DNA from: Neobacillus nitrireducens
GTDB taxonomy: Bacteria > Bacillota > Bacilli > Bacillales > Cytobacillaceae
DNA length: 64,000 nucleotides
Direction: 5' to 3'
Assembly (NCBI RefSeq): GCF_030915405.1
Contig: NZ_CP133262.1
Location: 310,001-374,000 of the forward strand
The notes under the pieces: generated by a model
Database searches by the model: none
The model's input: only the letters and a program-made list of their open reading frames with translations
Told to the model about the DNA's origin: nothing
Translations under genes and position numbers: made by a program
In this document: piece by piece, positions 55,052 through 63,435 of the stretch
Layout of the letters: every line of letters begins with the position of its first letter
Position numbering within the stretch: position 1 is the stretch's first letter

Positions 55052-55396
55052 TTGTTCTCAAATAATAATGCTCTATTAAAAACAGGTGATTGGATTAAGG
55101 CGGAATCATGGGATGGCGAATTAATAATCGGTTATATTGAAGCACTATCTAGTTTAGAAGGAGTATTGAAGGTAAAGGTAGTTACAAGTGACAATAACCA
55201 AACGGTTGGCAAAACCATACCGATTATAAGCCAACAGGTTAAAAAACTGCCTGTTTCAAATGTAACCAATAAAGCACAAATTGAATTTCTCCTAGACTTG
55301 GCATTATTAACAGGGGATAAGGAATGGTTTTTTGCGCTTTCCTTGGAATTAAACGCCATGAAGCAGCTTGTTAACGGAGTCCATAGCGAACAGTGA
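55052..55396 (+). CDS. IDEAL-domain protein
   Basis: About 114 residues from TTG 55052, 8 nt after AAGAAGG (a GTG at 55043 overlaps that Shine-Dalgarno sequence). A beta-rich N-terminus (TGDWIKAESWDGELIIGYIE) is followed by an IDEAL domain (IEFLLDLALLTGDKEWFFALSLELN). IDEAL domains are found in Bacillus adaptor-like proteins. A TTACAGTT motif at about 54990 resembles the spx/Rrf2 operator, so it may belong to the same regulon. Confidence 0.65.
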   Translation: MFSNNNALLKTGDWIKAESWDGELIIGYIEALSSLEGVLKVKVVTSDNNQTVGKTIPIISQQVKKLPVSNVTNKAQIEFLLDLALLTGDKEWFFALSLELNAMKQLVNGVHSEQ

Positions 55397-55482
55397 TCAT
55401 CACTGTTCGCATTAAAGAGTGCTTTGAAATTCTTTTACTATATTATTAAAGAAGACGGAGGGAAATACCCATTCCCAAGAAG

Positions 55483-55806
55483 TCACATCCCAAATGACTC
55501 TACACCGTTTTCTATATATATTGTGTTATCTAAACCAGTTTGGTTTTTCAGATATTCAAATACATTTTTTGCTATGCTTCTGACCGTCACGCTTAGCCCC
55601 AAGTTATCAAACACGCGTGCGTAGCAGCGGATGATTAACGTATCATTTTCTATGAATAAATGATAATAGATGGTTTCTTTCTGTATTTTCGAATAACCGT
55701 GGATAAATAGATATTCATCTGTTGGTTCTATTCCTTTTACGAATAGTTCCTTTTGAACGATTCGTTTTATTTCCCCCAATTGATTCTCTGTTAAATTTAT
55801 TCTCAT
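55483..55806 (-). CDS. Hypothetical protein (107 aa)
   Basis: An ATG behind GAGGTGG. Alpha/beta soluble protein: an N-terminal helix (LTENQLGEIKRIVQKELF), then strands YYHLFIENDTLIIRCYARVF and a helical SIAKNVFEYLKN. There is no signal or membrane segment. Family not recognised. The composition and Shine-Dalgarno sequence support a real gene. Confidence 0.55.
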   Translation of the reverse strand: MRINLTENQLGEIKRIVQKELFVKGIEPTDEYLFIHGYSKIQKETIYYHLFIENDTLIIRCYARVFDNLGLSVTVRSIAKNVFEYLKNQTGLDNTIYIENGVESFGM

Positions 55807-56011
55807 TCCATTTCACCACCTCATTTGAGTATTTCATACGCTGAATCTGAACCTAAATGCATTATCTGTGAACAGTCTGAACGTTAAATTCTATGGAAGA
55901 AACAGTGACTCCATTCCGATTGTATCAGATTTCAACTATTCGTTTCTTTTTAGTACTCCTAAAGCCCGCTGTGGAACAGGCTAATGATGTGAACGGGTCA
56001 TTTTCACTATA

Positions 56012-56818
56012 TTAATTGTAATGATTTTCTACTAATTTTTTCCGAATGGAATAGAGAAATAAAAACATTAGAAGAGGTATGATATTGCTAATTAGTTCTA
56101 TAATAATAGATGGATTTGGATGATCAATTGTTATAAAGATTCCACCATCTGAACTCCCTGACATCCCATTAAAAATTCCGTAACAAACATTTAATCCCCA
56201 ATGTATGCCTGTATCTGCCCAAATCGACTTTGTGTGATAAAAAGCATATGTTAACGATAAACCCAAAACGAGAGAAAAAAATGTATTCGATAAACTGAAT
56301 TCCTCATTCCAACAATCATCTAGTGCATAGATAAAGATAGAAATAATAAAAATCCATTTTCTATTTATTTTATCCTTCAAATGACCAAATATATAACCTC
56401 TAACAATAATGTCGTTTAAAAATGAACCGATAAAAAATGCAAAAAAAACAAAGAAGAAAGAAATAAAGGATTCGGTAAAATTTTTCACTCCAACAATTTC
56501 AAACCCATTTAAAAAATAGACAATAACATACTTAATTAACCAAAAAGAGAAACCGATGCTAAATCCTACTTTCAAATTTTTCTTCCATTTTGGATGAAAG
56601 GCAATACCTATACTTTTATAGTCATTTAACTTTGTTCTTTTTAAGATTAGTTTCAAAAGCGGAAAAAATAAGATAACTAGCAACAATTGGAAGACAATAT
56701 TAGTTGTTTTTGCTATAAAGACATTTAAATAGATATCCAGTAAAACAAATCCTACTATTACAATGAAATAATAATAATTTCTCTTCTGTAAAATTATATC
56801 CATAGTACAATCTCGCAA
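56012..56818 (-). CDS. CPBP (CAAX protease/Abi)-like membrane protein, motif-degenerate
   Basis: About 268 residues with roughly seven to eight hydrophobic helices. The CPBP motif 1 (EExxFRGxxF) reads NDIIVRGYIFG here, so both catalytic glutamates are missing; the later His is kept in TGIHWGLN. It is probably not an active protease. TTG 56818 is favoured because GGAGG is 7 nt upstream, whereas the ATG at 56824 abuts the Shine-Dalgarno sequence. It is divergent from the YhgE-like gene. Confidence 0.65.
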   Translation of the reverse strand: MRDCTMDIILQKRNYYYFIVIVGFVLLDIYLNVFIAKTTNIVFQLLLVILFFPLLKLILKRTKLNDYKSIGIAFHPKWKKNLKVGFSIGFSFWLIKYVIVYFLNGFEIVGVKNFTESFISFFFVFFAFFIGSFLNDIIVRGYIFGHLKDKINRKWIFIISIFIYALDDCWNEEFSLSNTFFSLVLGLSLTYAFYHTKSIWADTGIHWGLNVCYGIFNGMSGSSDGGIFITIDHPNPSIIIELISNIIPLLMFLFLYSIRKKLVENHYN

Positions 56819-56857
56819 GCTCATTCCTCCTTTAATTTAACAACACATGTATAAATG

Positions 56858-56875
56858 GTGTTGGATAACCAACAC
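56858..56875. promoter_or_regulatory. Palindromic operator in the CPBP/YhgE-like divergent promoter
   Basis: GTGTTGG-ATAA-CCAACAC is a perfect 7-bp inverted repeat. A second palindrome, AACAAC-AA-GTTGTT, lies at about 56936-56949. A TetR-type repressor is the usual partner of such sites beside exporters; no such gene is in view. Confidence 0.5.
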
Positions 56876-56983
56876 ATCTGTCATTTCTGATTATTGAACT
56901 GAAATGGAATCAATTATAAAATCTAAAATATAATAAACAACAAGTTGTTCATTATTGAATCGAAAAATGAAGGAGGTTAAATT

Positions 56984-58192
56984 ATGTTCAAAAACAAACT
57001 GGTATTACTTTCACCGATTATCGTATTGGCAATTATTTTTATTTTTTCTCTAACATTATTTCCATCAGTCCAGCCACAACCCAAAAATCTGCCTATTGCC
57101 ATCGTAAATGAGGATGAGGGAGTACAAATTCCTAATCAACCAGAAATGAATATGGGTAAAACCATCGTTGAAACAATGGAAAAAAATTCAAAAGCAACAA
57201 CAGGTGAAGATCCTCCTGTAAAATGGGTGGAAGTAAAAAGTTCAGCGGACGTATTAAAAGGGTTAGATCATCAAAAATATTATGCTGCATTGGTGATTCC
57301 GAAAGATTTTAGTGCGAAGCAAGCATCGTTACGGACACCAGCACCATCTTCACCTGAAGTTCAAATCTATATCAATCAGGGAATGAATACAGCAGCTTCA
57401 ACAATGGCAGGACAAATGTTGAATGGGATAATTGACAATATGAACATCAATGTTCGTACACAACTGCTAGATGGATTTGAAAAGCAAGGAGCAACACTAA
57501 CGGCAAAACAAGCTGCAAGTCTAGCAACACCTATAACAAAAAAGGTTACAAATGTGAATGAAATTGGTACAAATAGCGCAAACGGAAATGCACCTGTTTC
57601 CTTATTCCAACCACTTTGGATGGGTAGTTTAGCGAGTGCCACTATTATTTTTATCACTGTTAGTAAAATATCCATTACGAATCGAAAAGAGAACTTTTTT
57701 GCAAAGCTGGGACAAATTTTCATCGGTGCGATTGTTTCCCTTGTCACCGGATTTGGTTTAACACTTCTAGCAGACGAGATGTTAGGATTTCATATTCCAC
57801 AGTTTACGGATACAGCTTTATTCCTAACGATTACCTCTTTTAGCTTTTTCTTAATGATTTCAGCGGTGCTTTCGTGGTTGGGGATTAGAAGTATCGCTAT
57901 TTTTGCCTTATTACTTTTCTTTGGGGCACCTCTATTGGCACTAGCACCTGAAATGATGTCTTCGTTTTATCGAGATTGGATTTACTCTTGGTTGCCGATG
58001 CGATTTATGATACAAGAGCTTCGAGAGTTATTGTTCTTCGGGAATGGATTATCTTGGAATTCGCATGTATCTAGTTTAGTATGGATTGGATTAGCAAGTA
58101 CAGTAATTATACTTGCTTCTGCCTTGAAACCTAGTTCAACAAAAAACAAAACACAAAACGAAAACAACAAAACCGTTGGCCAAAGCTATTAA
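56984..58192 (+). CDS. YhgE/Pip-type ABC-2-like membrane protein
   Basis: A 402-residue protein with an N-terminal membrane anchor (8-30), a large extracytoplasmic domain (about 30-205, with PKNLPIAIVNEDEGV and YYAALVIPKDFSAKQ) and five to six C-terminal helices (210-385). This is the architecture of YhgE/Pip and related ABC-2 permease-like exporters, some linked to antimicrobial or type VII export. It has an AAGGAGG Shine-Dalgarno sequence. There is no ATPase gene nearby. It may export a toxic compound under control of the upstream palindromes. Confidence 0.75.
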   Translation: MFKNKLVLLSPIIVLAIIFIFSLTLFPSVQPQPKNLPIAIVNEDEGVQIPNQPEMNMGKTIVETMEKNSKATTGEDPPVKWVEVKSSADVLKGLDHQKYYAALVIPKDFSAKQASLRTPAPSSPEVQIYINQGMNTAASTMAGQMLNGIIDNMNINVRTQLLDGFEKQGATLTAKQAASLATPITKKVTNVNEIGTNSANGNAPVSLFQPLWMGSLASATIIFITVSKISITNRKENFFAKLGQIFIGAIVSLVTGFGLTLLADEMLGFHIPQFTDTALFLTITSFSFFLMISAVLSWLGIRSIAIFALLLFFGAPLLALAPEMMSSFYRDWIYSWLPMRFMIQELRELLFFGNGLSWNSHVSSLVWIGLASTVIILASALKPSSTKNKTQNENNKTVGQSY

Positions 58193-58206
58193 TATGAGTA
58201 AAAAAA

Positions 58207-58238
58207 AACACCAGCTCTTTGGAGTTGGTGTTATTTTC
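58207..58238 (+). terminator. Terminator of the YhgE-like gene
   Basis: AACACCAGCTC-TTTG-GAGTTGGTGTT, then ATTTTC. Confidence 0.75.
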
Positions 58239-58433
58239 ATGTGCGCCCAGTACAAACTAAAAAATAGTGACCGTAAATGGTGCGGCCGCGCTCGGTTACC
58301 CTCTAGGTGCAAGCGGTTGTCAAAAACAATCACTCAATCTAATCCCCCGATATTTTGCTTCATTTGATGTAATCCTTTTTGCTTTATAAAATGTAGGGCA
58401 ATTTGTAAAGTTAGAGGGATTGGAAAAATATCG

Positions 58434-58465
58434 AAAATAGCAAGGGTTTCTACCCTTGCTATTTT
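58434..58465. terminator. Isolated perfect terminator-like hairpin
   Basis: AAAATAGCAAGGGT-TTCT-ACCCTTGCTATTTT is a perfect 14-bp stem with A/T flanks on both sides. No intact gene ends here. On the minus strand the interval just downstream reads IPLTLQIALHFIKQKG..., possibly a gene-tail remnant. Otherwise 58239-58433 holds nothing recognised. Confidence 0.6.
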
Positions 58466-58545
58466 GCTTTTAATGGATAATTCTTCGGATTGCGTATGAC
58501 GAAGAAGTTTGCAAACCAATTCCGCCTTCTCGTATCGATTTTTTT

Positions 58546-58783
58546 GTAGGTATGAGAATTCATAGGCGGAAAATTTCCGTCTAATGTTTATAGAGGAAGC
58601 TAAGAAGCAGATATAAGCGGAGATATTCCGGGTAACTCTTCTAAATAAGACATTATCTAAAGGTTTGGATCATATAAGCGGAAAAACTTCCCTTATTTTT
58701 AAGGAAATATGGGTATTTCCCAATTTAGCCGGATTTTCTCCGTTTATTTATTAAACAAAGTGAAATCAACATTCAGTTATAGC
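58546..58783 (-). repeat. Dispersed ~240-bp palindrome-rich repeat, copy B (inverted)
   Basis: The reverse complement aligns end to end with 52250-52487. Shared blocks include CTGAATGTTGATTT, AAATTGGGAAATACCCATAT and TATCTGCTTC, and the GCGGAA..TTCCGC palindromes keep pairing despite sequence changes between copies. Confidence 0.8.
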
Positions 58784-59159
58784 AGCAACAAAGAAAGACC
58801 ACCAAATTACCATACATTTTGAAGGTCATTTTGCATTACATTTTTAGTGTTTTGCAATCGTTAACGGAACCCCTTGCATATGTCGATATTTCTGTATGGT
58901 TCCTCCATCTTATACCAAAATCCCTTCAATAGTATTATGGTTATAAATATCATGCCCACAAGGTTAATGTCCCTGAATCCAATTAAGGATTTCGGATTTT
59001 TTTATATACTCATAAATAAAAGATGGATATCAATCCTGTGCATTATGAAAGGGTTCACGGAAATGAGCACAAACTTCCGGTTTTTCTCATGTTTTTTATT
59101 GTGAATATTAGATTTATTCAGTATATTTAATGTAATATTAGGGGAGTGAGGGAGGTATA
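58784..59159. other. Intergenic region upstream of the esterase operon
   Basis: AT-rich. A 76-codon plus-strand frame (58874-59104) and an antisense frame have no Shine-Dalgarno sequence and read like non-coding DNA. The operon promoter probably lies in the last 60 bp, but no clear -35/-10 pair is seen. Confidence 0.4.
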
Positions 59160-59990
59160 ATGAATCCATCCTATTTTTATTTAAAACTAGAAACACATCA
59201 ATTACATATGTCTTATAAAAATGAAAGACGGCGCGTGCGTGTTTTATTGCCGAAAAATTATGATAAAGATGAGGCTAAAAATTATCCAGTTGTTTATATG
59301 CATGATGGACAAAATGTTTTCTACAGTAGTGAAGCTTATAGCGGGTATTCATGGAAAGTTATTCCGGCAATTAAACAAAACCCTGATTTACCGAAGATGA
59401 TTGTTGTCGGGATAGATAACGCTGGACAAGATCGAATGAATGAATATACGCCTTGGAAAATTACTGAAAGCCCACTTCCTGAAGATATTGAACTAGGCGG
59501 AAGAGGAGCGGAGTTTGCTGAGTTTGTCATGAAAATCGTGAAGCCGTTTATTGATACACATTACCGAACTAAATCGGATAAATTTCATACAGCTGTGATT
59601 GGCAGTTCACTTGGAGGAAATATTTCGGCTTATATGGGGATTGAATATAAAGATCAAATTGGTGGTTTAGGCATTTTTTCTTTAGCCAATTGGATTACAA
59701 ATAAATCCTTTGATAGTTATATTGCTAGAAAAGAGTTGGATCCTGAACAACGCGTGTACATTCAAGTGGGGACTCAGGAAGGCGATGATGCCGATCGACA
59801 ATTGATGTATGGTAGTATGAAGCAGGCATATATTGATTGCTCGCTTAAGTATTATCAACAACTGATAAAAGGCTCTGTTCCAATTGATAGCATTCGTTTA
59901 AACATTTTTGCGGATGAAGAACATAATGAAAAAGCTTGGGCAAAACACTTGCCAGAATGTTTACGTTTCTTAAGTGAAAAGTGGTCTTGA
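59160..59990 (+). CDS. Alpha/beta-hydrolase esterase (PF00756 type), first of the triad
   Basis: A 276-residue esterase-D-like hydrolase: RVRVLLPKNYDK, PVVYMHDGQNVF, then the nucleophile elbow GSSLGGNIS (Ser about 142), with a C-terminal DEEHNEKAW region supplying the His. No signal peptide. The Shine-Dalgarno sequence is GAGGGAGGT. It is the first of three co-oriented genes with an ATP-grasp ligase and a second esterase; the intergenic gap to the ligase is about 150 bp. Confidence 0.8.
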   Translation: MNPSYFYLKLETHQLHMSYKNERRRVRVLLPKNYDKDEAKNYPVVYMHDGQNVFYSSEAYSGYSWKVIPAIKQNPDLPKMIVVGIDNAGQDRMNEYTPWKITESPLPEDIELGGRGAEFAEFVMKIVKPFIDTHYRTKSDKFHTAVIGSSLGGNISAYMGIEYKDQIGGLGIFSLANWITNKSFDSYIARKELDPEQRVYIQVGTQEGDDADRQLMYGSMKQAYIDCSLKYYQQLIKGSVPIDSIRLNIFADEEHNEKAWAKHLPECLRFLSEKWS

Positions 59991-60146
59991 ATAAACTGAA
60001 TAATTATATTGGACTGAACTTGATATGAGAGGAATCTATTACTTTTTTTGAATGTTTTTGAAGCTTAGATTGAATATCAATTGAAAAAATTGCACCTTAG
60101 TCGTGAAAATAATGAGTCTTTTGACTCTGAGGAAGGAGCTTTTTTT

Positions 60147-61343
60147 ATGAATTATATTTTGATTTCACCCTATTATCCAGGTAATTTTCAGCCATTTGCT
60201 CATCGTTTAAAAGACGCAGGTGTCAATGTTTTAGGAATTGGCGAAGAGCCATATGACCAATTAGGTTCCGAATTACAAGACTCTTTAACAGAATATTATC
60301 GTGTGAATAATTTAGAAGATGTAGACGAAATGAAACGTGCTGTTGCATTTTTATTTTATAAACATGGTTCAATTGATCGCATTGAATCCAATAACGAATA
60401 CTGGTTAGAACTTGATGCACAGTTACGTGAGCAATTTAACGTGTACGGCAATAAAATGAATGACTTGAAAAAAGTGAAGTATAAATCTGAAATGAAGAAG
60501 CTGTTTAAAGAAGCAGATGTGCCTGTTGTAGAAGGAAGAATCGTTAGAACAAAAAAGGAGTTAGCTAAAGCCATTGATGAATTAGGACTGCCAGTTATCG
60601 CTAAACCGGATAATGGAGTTGGATCAGCTGCAACATTTAAATTAAGTTCAGAAGAGGATGTACACCATTTTGAAAAAGAGTGGGGAGAAGCGCAAGTGTA
60701 CTTCTTAGAACCATATGTCGAAGGCGGTGTGCTTTGTACATTTGATGGTTTAGTGGATCAGAAAGGGAACATTGTTTTCCAAACAAGCTTTACATATAAT
60801 GTGCCAACTCTGGAACTTGTTAATGGTCAGTTGGATTTAGCTTATGTGATTCAAAAAGAAATTGATCCAAAGCTCGAAACCTATGGAAAGGCGATTGTGA
60901 AAGCTTTTGGTATGAAAGAACGCTTTTTCCATATTGAGTTTTTTAAATTAGAAAATGGGGATTATGTTGCACTTGAATACAATAATCGCTTGGCTGGCGG
61001 CTACACGATTGATATGTACAATTTCGCGTACTCCATTGATTTATTTGCACAATATGCTTCACTTGTGACAGGAGGAGAATTTAAGGAATCTGATGCCGAA
61101 AACCAGTTTTGTGTCGGTATAACACAGCGTGATGCGTATGAGTATAAACATGATACGTATGCTATTTATGAACGATTTGGCGACCGTGTGAAGTTTGAAC
61201 GACGCATTCCAGATGCGTTTGCGGAACTCCAAGGAAATCAATTTTATGCGATTAATGCAGATTCGCATGAAGAAGTGGATGACATTATCCGTTTTGTACA
61301 TGAACGAAAATATTCGGAAAAGGAGATTGTTCTATGCATATAG
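60147..61343 (+). CDS. ATP-grasp ligase
   Basis: About 398 residues from ATG 60147 (AGGAAGGAG, 8 nt). Pre-ATP-grasp domain (MNYILISPYYPGNFQPFAHRL, 1-110), then an ATP-grasp fold: nucleotide lid LPVIAKPDNGVGSAATF, central YFLEPYVEGGVLCTFDG and the metal-binding IEFFKLENGDYVALEYNNRLAGG. It resembles carbamoyl-phosphate-synthase-like carboxylate-amine ligases. Expected chemistry is acyl-phosphate formation and joining to an amine or thiol. The last 10 nt overlap the next esterase. Confidence 0.8.
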   Translation: MNYILISPYYPGNFQPFAHRLKDAGVNVLGIGEEPYDQLGSELQDSLTEYYRVNNLEDVDEMKRAVAFLFYKHGSIDRIESNNEYWLELDAQLREQFNVYGNKMNDLKKVKYKSEMKKLFKEADVPVVEGRIVRTKKELAKAIDELGLPVIAKPDNGVGSAATFKLSSEEDVHHFEKEWGEAQVYFLEPYVEGGVLCTFDGLVDQKGNIVFQTSFTYNVPTLELVNGQLDLAYVIQKEIDPKLETYGKAIVKAFGMKERFFHIEFFKLENGDYVALEYNNRLAGGYTIDMYNFAYSIDLFAQYASLVTGGEFKESDAENQFCVGITQRDAYEYKHDTYAIYERFGDRVKFERRIPDAFAELQGNQFYAINADSHEEVDDIIRFVHERKYSEKEIVLCI

Positions 61344-62074
61344 AACAGTTAAACCATTGGAGTGGCGAATTAGGACGTGAAATGCGGTTGAACAGATATG
61401 GACACAGTGGCATGCCAATCGTAGTTTTTCCTTCATCTGGAGGGACGCATACCGAATACTATGATTTTGGAATGATTGATGTGTGTCATGACTTTATTGA
61501 ATCCGGAAAAGTTCAATTTTTTACATTGGCAAGTATAGATAGCGAAAGTTGGCTGCACAACTCCAAATCGGCGCATGACCGTGCATTAGCCCACGCGGCA
61601 TATGACCGTTATGTGATTTCAGAAGCTATTCCATTTATTAAACATAAAACTGGTTGGTTTGATCCAATGATGACAACAGGTTGTAGTATGGGGGCCTATC
61701 ACGCGTTGAACTTTTTCTTGAGACATCCAGATGTCTTCCAAACAACCGTTGCACTTAGCGGTGTTTATGATGTGCGTTTCTTTTTTGGGGATTACGGAAA
61801 TGATCCGCTTGTATATGAAAATTCACCGAGTGATTACATATGGAATCAAAATGACGGCTGGTTTATTGATCGATATCGATCAGCAGATATCATTATTTGT
61901 ACCGGGCTGGGTGATTGGGAACAGGATGGGCTGCCTTCATACTATACATTAAAAGAAGCATTTGAAGAAAAGCAAATTCCAGCATTGTTTGATGAGTGGG
62001 GCGAAGATGTTTTCCATGATTGGATTTGGTGGCGACGCCAAATGCCGTATTATTTAGGCAAATTACTAAAATAA
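61334..62074 (+). CDS. Alpha/beta-hydrolase esterase, third of the triad
   Basis: A 246-residue esterase-family protein: MPIVVFPSSGGTHTEYYDFGM, nucleophile elbow TTGCSMGAYHA (Ser about 118) and the His in DVFHDWIWWRRQ. It starts inside the ATP-grasp gene (AAGGAG upstream), so translation is coupled. It is only distantly similar to the first esterase of the operon. Both lack signal peptides, which suggests intracellular processing of the ligase product. Confidence 0.8.
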   Translation: MHIEQLNHWSGELGREMRLNRYGHSGMPIVVFPSSGGTHTEYYDFGMIDVCHDFIESGKVQFFTLASIDSESWLHNSKSAHDRALAHAAYDRYVISEAIPFIKHKTGWFDPMMTTGCSMGAYHALNFFLRHPDVFQTTVALSGVYDVRFFFGDYGNDPLVYENSPSDYIWNQNDGWFIDRYRSADIIICTGLGDWEQDGLPSYYTLKEAFEEKQIPALFDEWGEDVFHDWIWWRRQMPYYLGKLLK

Positions 62075-62080
62075 AATGTT

Positions 62081-62117
62081 AAAAAACATCAGTACGGTTA
62101 AGGTACTGGTGTTTTTT
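62081..62117 (+). terminator. Terminator of the esterase/ATP-grasp operon
   Basis: AAAAAACATCAGTAC / GTACTGGTGTTTTTT, a strong stem with one G-U pair. Confidence 0.9.
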
Positions 62118-62162
62118 GATAGGGGATATGTATAAAGGTGATCGAAGTTAAAAGCTCCCCAT

Positions 62163-63308
62163 TTAAAAAGGAGAGCTTACTTTGTTTTCTTTACTAATTT
62201 GTCGGGATGATTGTTTAGTAGCTTTTATGAAATCACTAAAACAAAGCATTAGTTCGAACATTAGAAGAATTAAGACTACCCAAACGCCTACGTTTAAAAT
62301 TGTGTCAATCACAATGGAACCAATGAATAAATGGGTATGGATTAGAGATGTAAATGTATAAAACATGGCAAAAGTAAACACTCTACTCCACTGCGTAACA
62401 TCATAAATAAAGATTGCCTTTTTGAAGCCATAGTGTTGAATCCGTTTAAAAAGTCTGTTGATTTCAATAGACTCAACTGTAATGAAAATAATTAGGGCTG
62501 CTCTCCATATCAATCTTATGGTATCAATACTAATGAGGCCTGTGACTAAGCAGGCAATCCCGGAAATAGATAAAGCCCCATGTAAAATACAATTCGTATT
62601 GTTCCAATCTCTTTCAATTGACCAAGAACTTTGTATGTATCTATAGATAATTAAGAAAACACAAACAAGATAAAAACAAAACCCTATGAGTAGTAAGGAT
62701 AGGTTAATGATGACCGGAAAGTCTTTGAAAACATTGTTAAGTAAAAGGACGATCGATTGTGTGCTGACAGTAGTAAGAAGAAGAATCCCATGGACATTCC
62801 GATAGGATTTTGTCCGAGAAATTTCTAGAAAGGTTTTTACACTGATCCCAATATATATAATCCACAGAACAATATTAATAACCGCAATAATGACCGAAAT
62901 AAATCCCCATTGGAAAAATTGTTTATAAAATAAAATGCCATTAATAGATGTACCAGCAACCCATGTACCAATCCCAAAACGATTAATTAGATTGGAATAA
63001 TGGATGTCTTTAAATTTTCCATCCAATCTGGCGATTATAAAAGAGAGAATATAGGCAAACCAAAGGGATAGGTTAATAATGCTTAGAATTTTTCCGAAAA
63101 TGTGTTGGAAGAACTGAATTCCAAAATAGTTTAATAGAACACCCTGTGTAACAATCCCCAATGTCATAACCACGGCCATGGTTGAAGTTCTAATATAAAG
63201 TTTTTTAAAAGTGAAAAATAAAATAATACAAACCATAAGGAAAATCAATATCAATATATAAACCACGTTTATCACCGTTGTTATAGTAGTATCTAACAAG
63301 TATACCAT
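62163..63308 (-). CDS. Polytopic membrane protein (TDT-transporter-like)
   Basis: About 381 residues with ten or so hydrophobic helices. The stretch NRFGIGTWVAGTSINGILFY resembles the repeat found in tellurite-resistance/dicarboxylate-transporter (TDT) relatives in Bacilli. ATG 63308 is preferred because CAGGAT lies upstream; an in-frame ATG at 63362 has no Shine-Dalgarno sequence. Its substrate is unknown. It is divergent from the RQC-domain gene; TTGATCA...TGATCAA lies in the shared promoter region. Confidence 0.6.
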   Translation of the reverse strand: MVYLLDTTITTVINVVYILILIFLMVCIILFFTFKKLYIRTSTMAVVMTLGIVTQGVLLNYFGIQFFQHIFGKILSIINLSLWFAYILSFIIARLDGKFKDIHYSNLINRFGIGTWVAGTSINGILFYKQFFQWGFISVIIAVINIVLWIIYIGISVKTFLEISRTKSYRNVHGILLLTTVSTQSIVLLLNNVFKDFPVIINLSLLLIGFCFYLVCVFLIIYRYIQSSWSIERDWNNTNCILHGALSISGIACLVTGLISIDTIRLIWRAALIIFITVESIEINRLFKRIQHYGFKKAIFIYDVTQWSRVFTFAMFYTFTSLIHTHLFIGSIVIDTILNVGVWVVLILLMFELMLCFSDFIKATKQSSRQISKENKVSSPF

Positions 63309-63435
63309 CAAAATATCCTGAGGTCTGCACATTTGATCAGGCTTGATTTTGATTGTGATCAATATTTGTTTTAATGCCCATTTTTATGGTGTTATACTTG
63401 TAATAGGTTGAGTTTTTTATAAATGAGGGATGACA

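Noticed and set aside
52250..58783. Composite transposon flanked by the two inverted ~240-bp repeats
   Set aside because: No transposase lies between the copies, and the segment carries conserved genes (cwlJ, spx) expected in the chromosome. The repeats are better seen as dispersed non-coding elements.
58874..59196. Overlapping plus- and minus-strand ORFs of 64-76 codons upstream of the esterase operon
   Set aside because: No Shine-Dalgarno sequences, Ile/Phe/Asn-rich random translations, and mutually overlapping.
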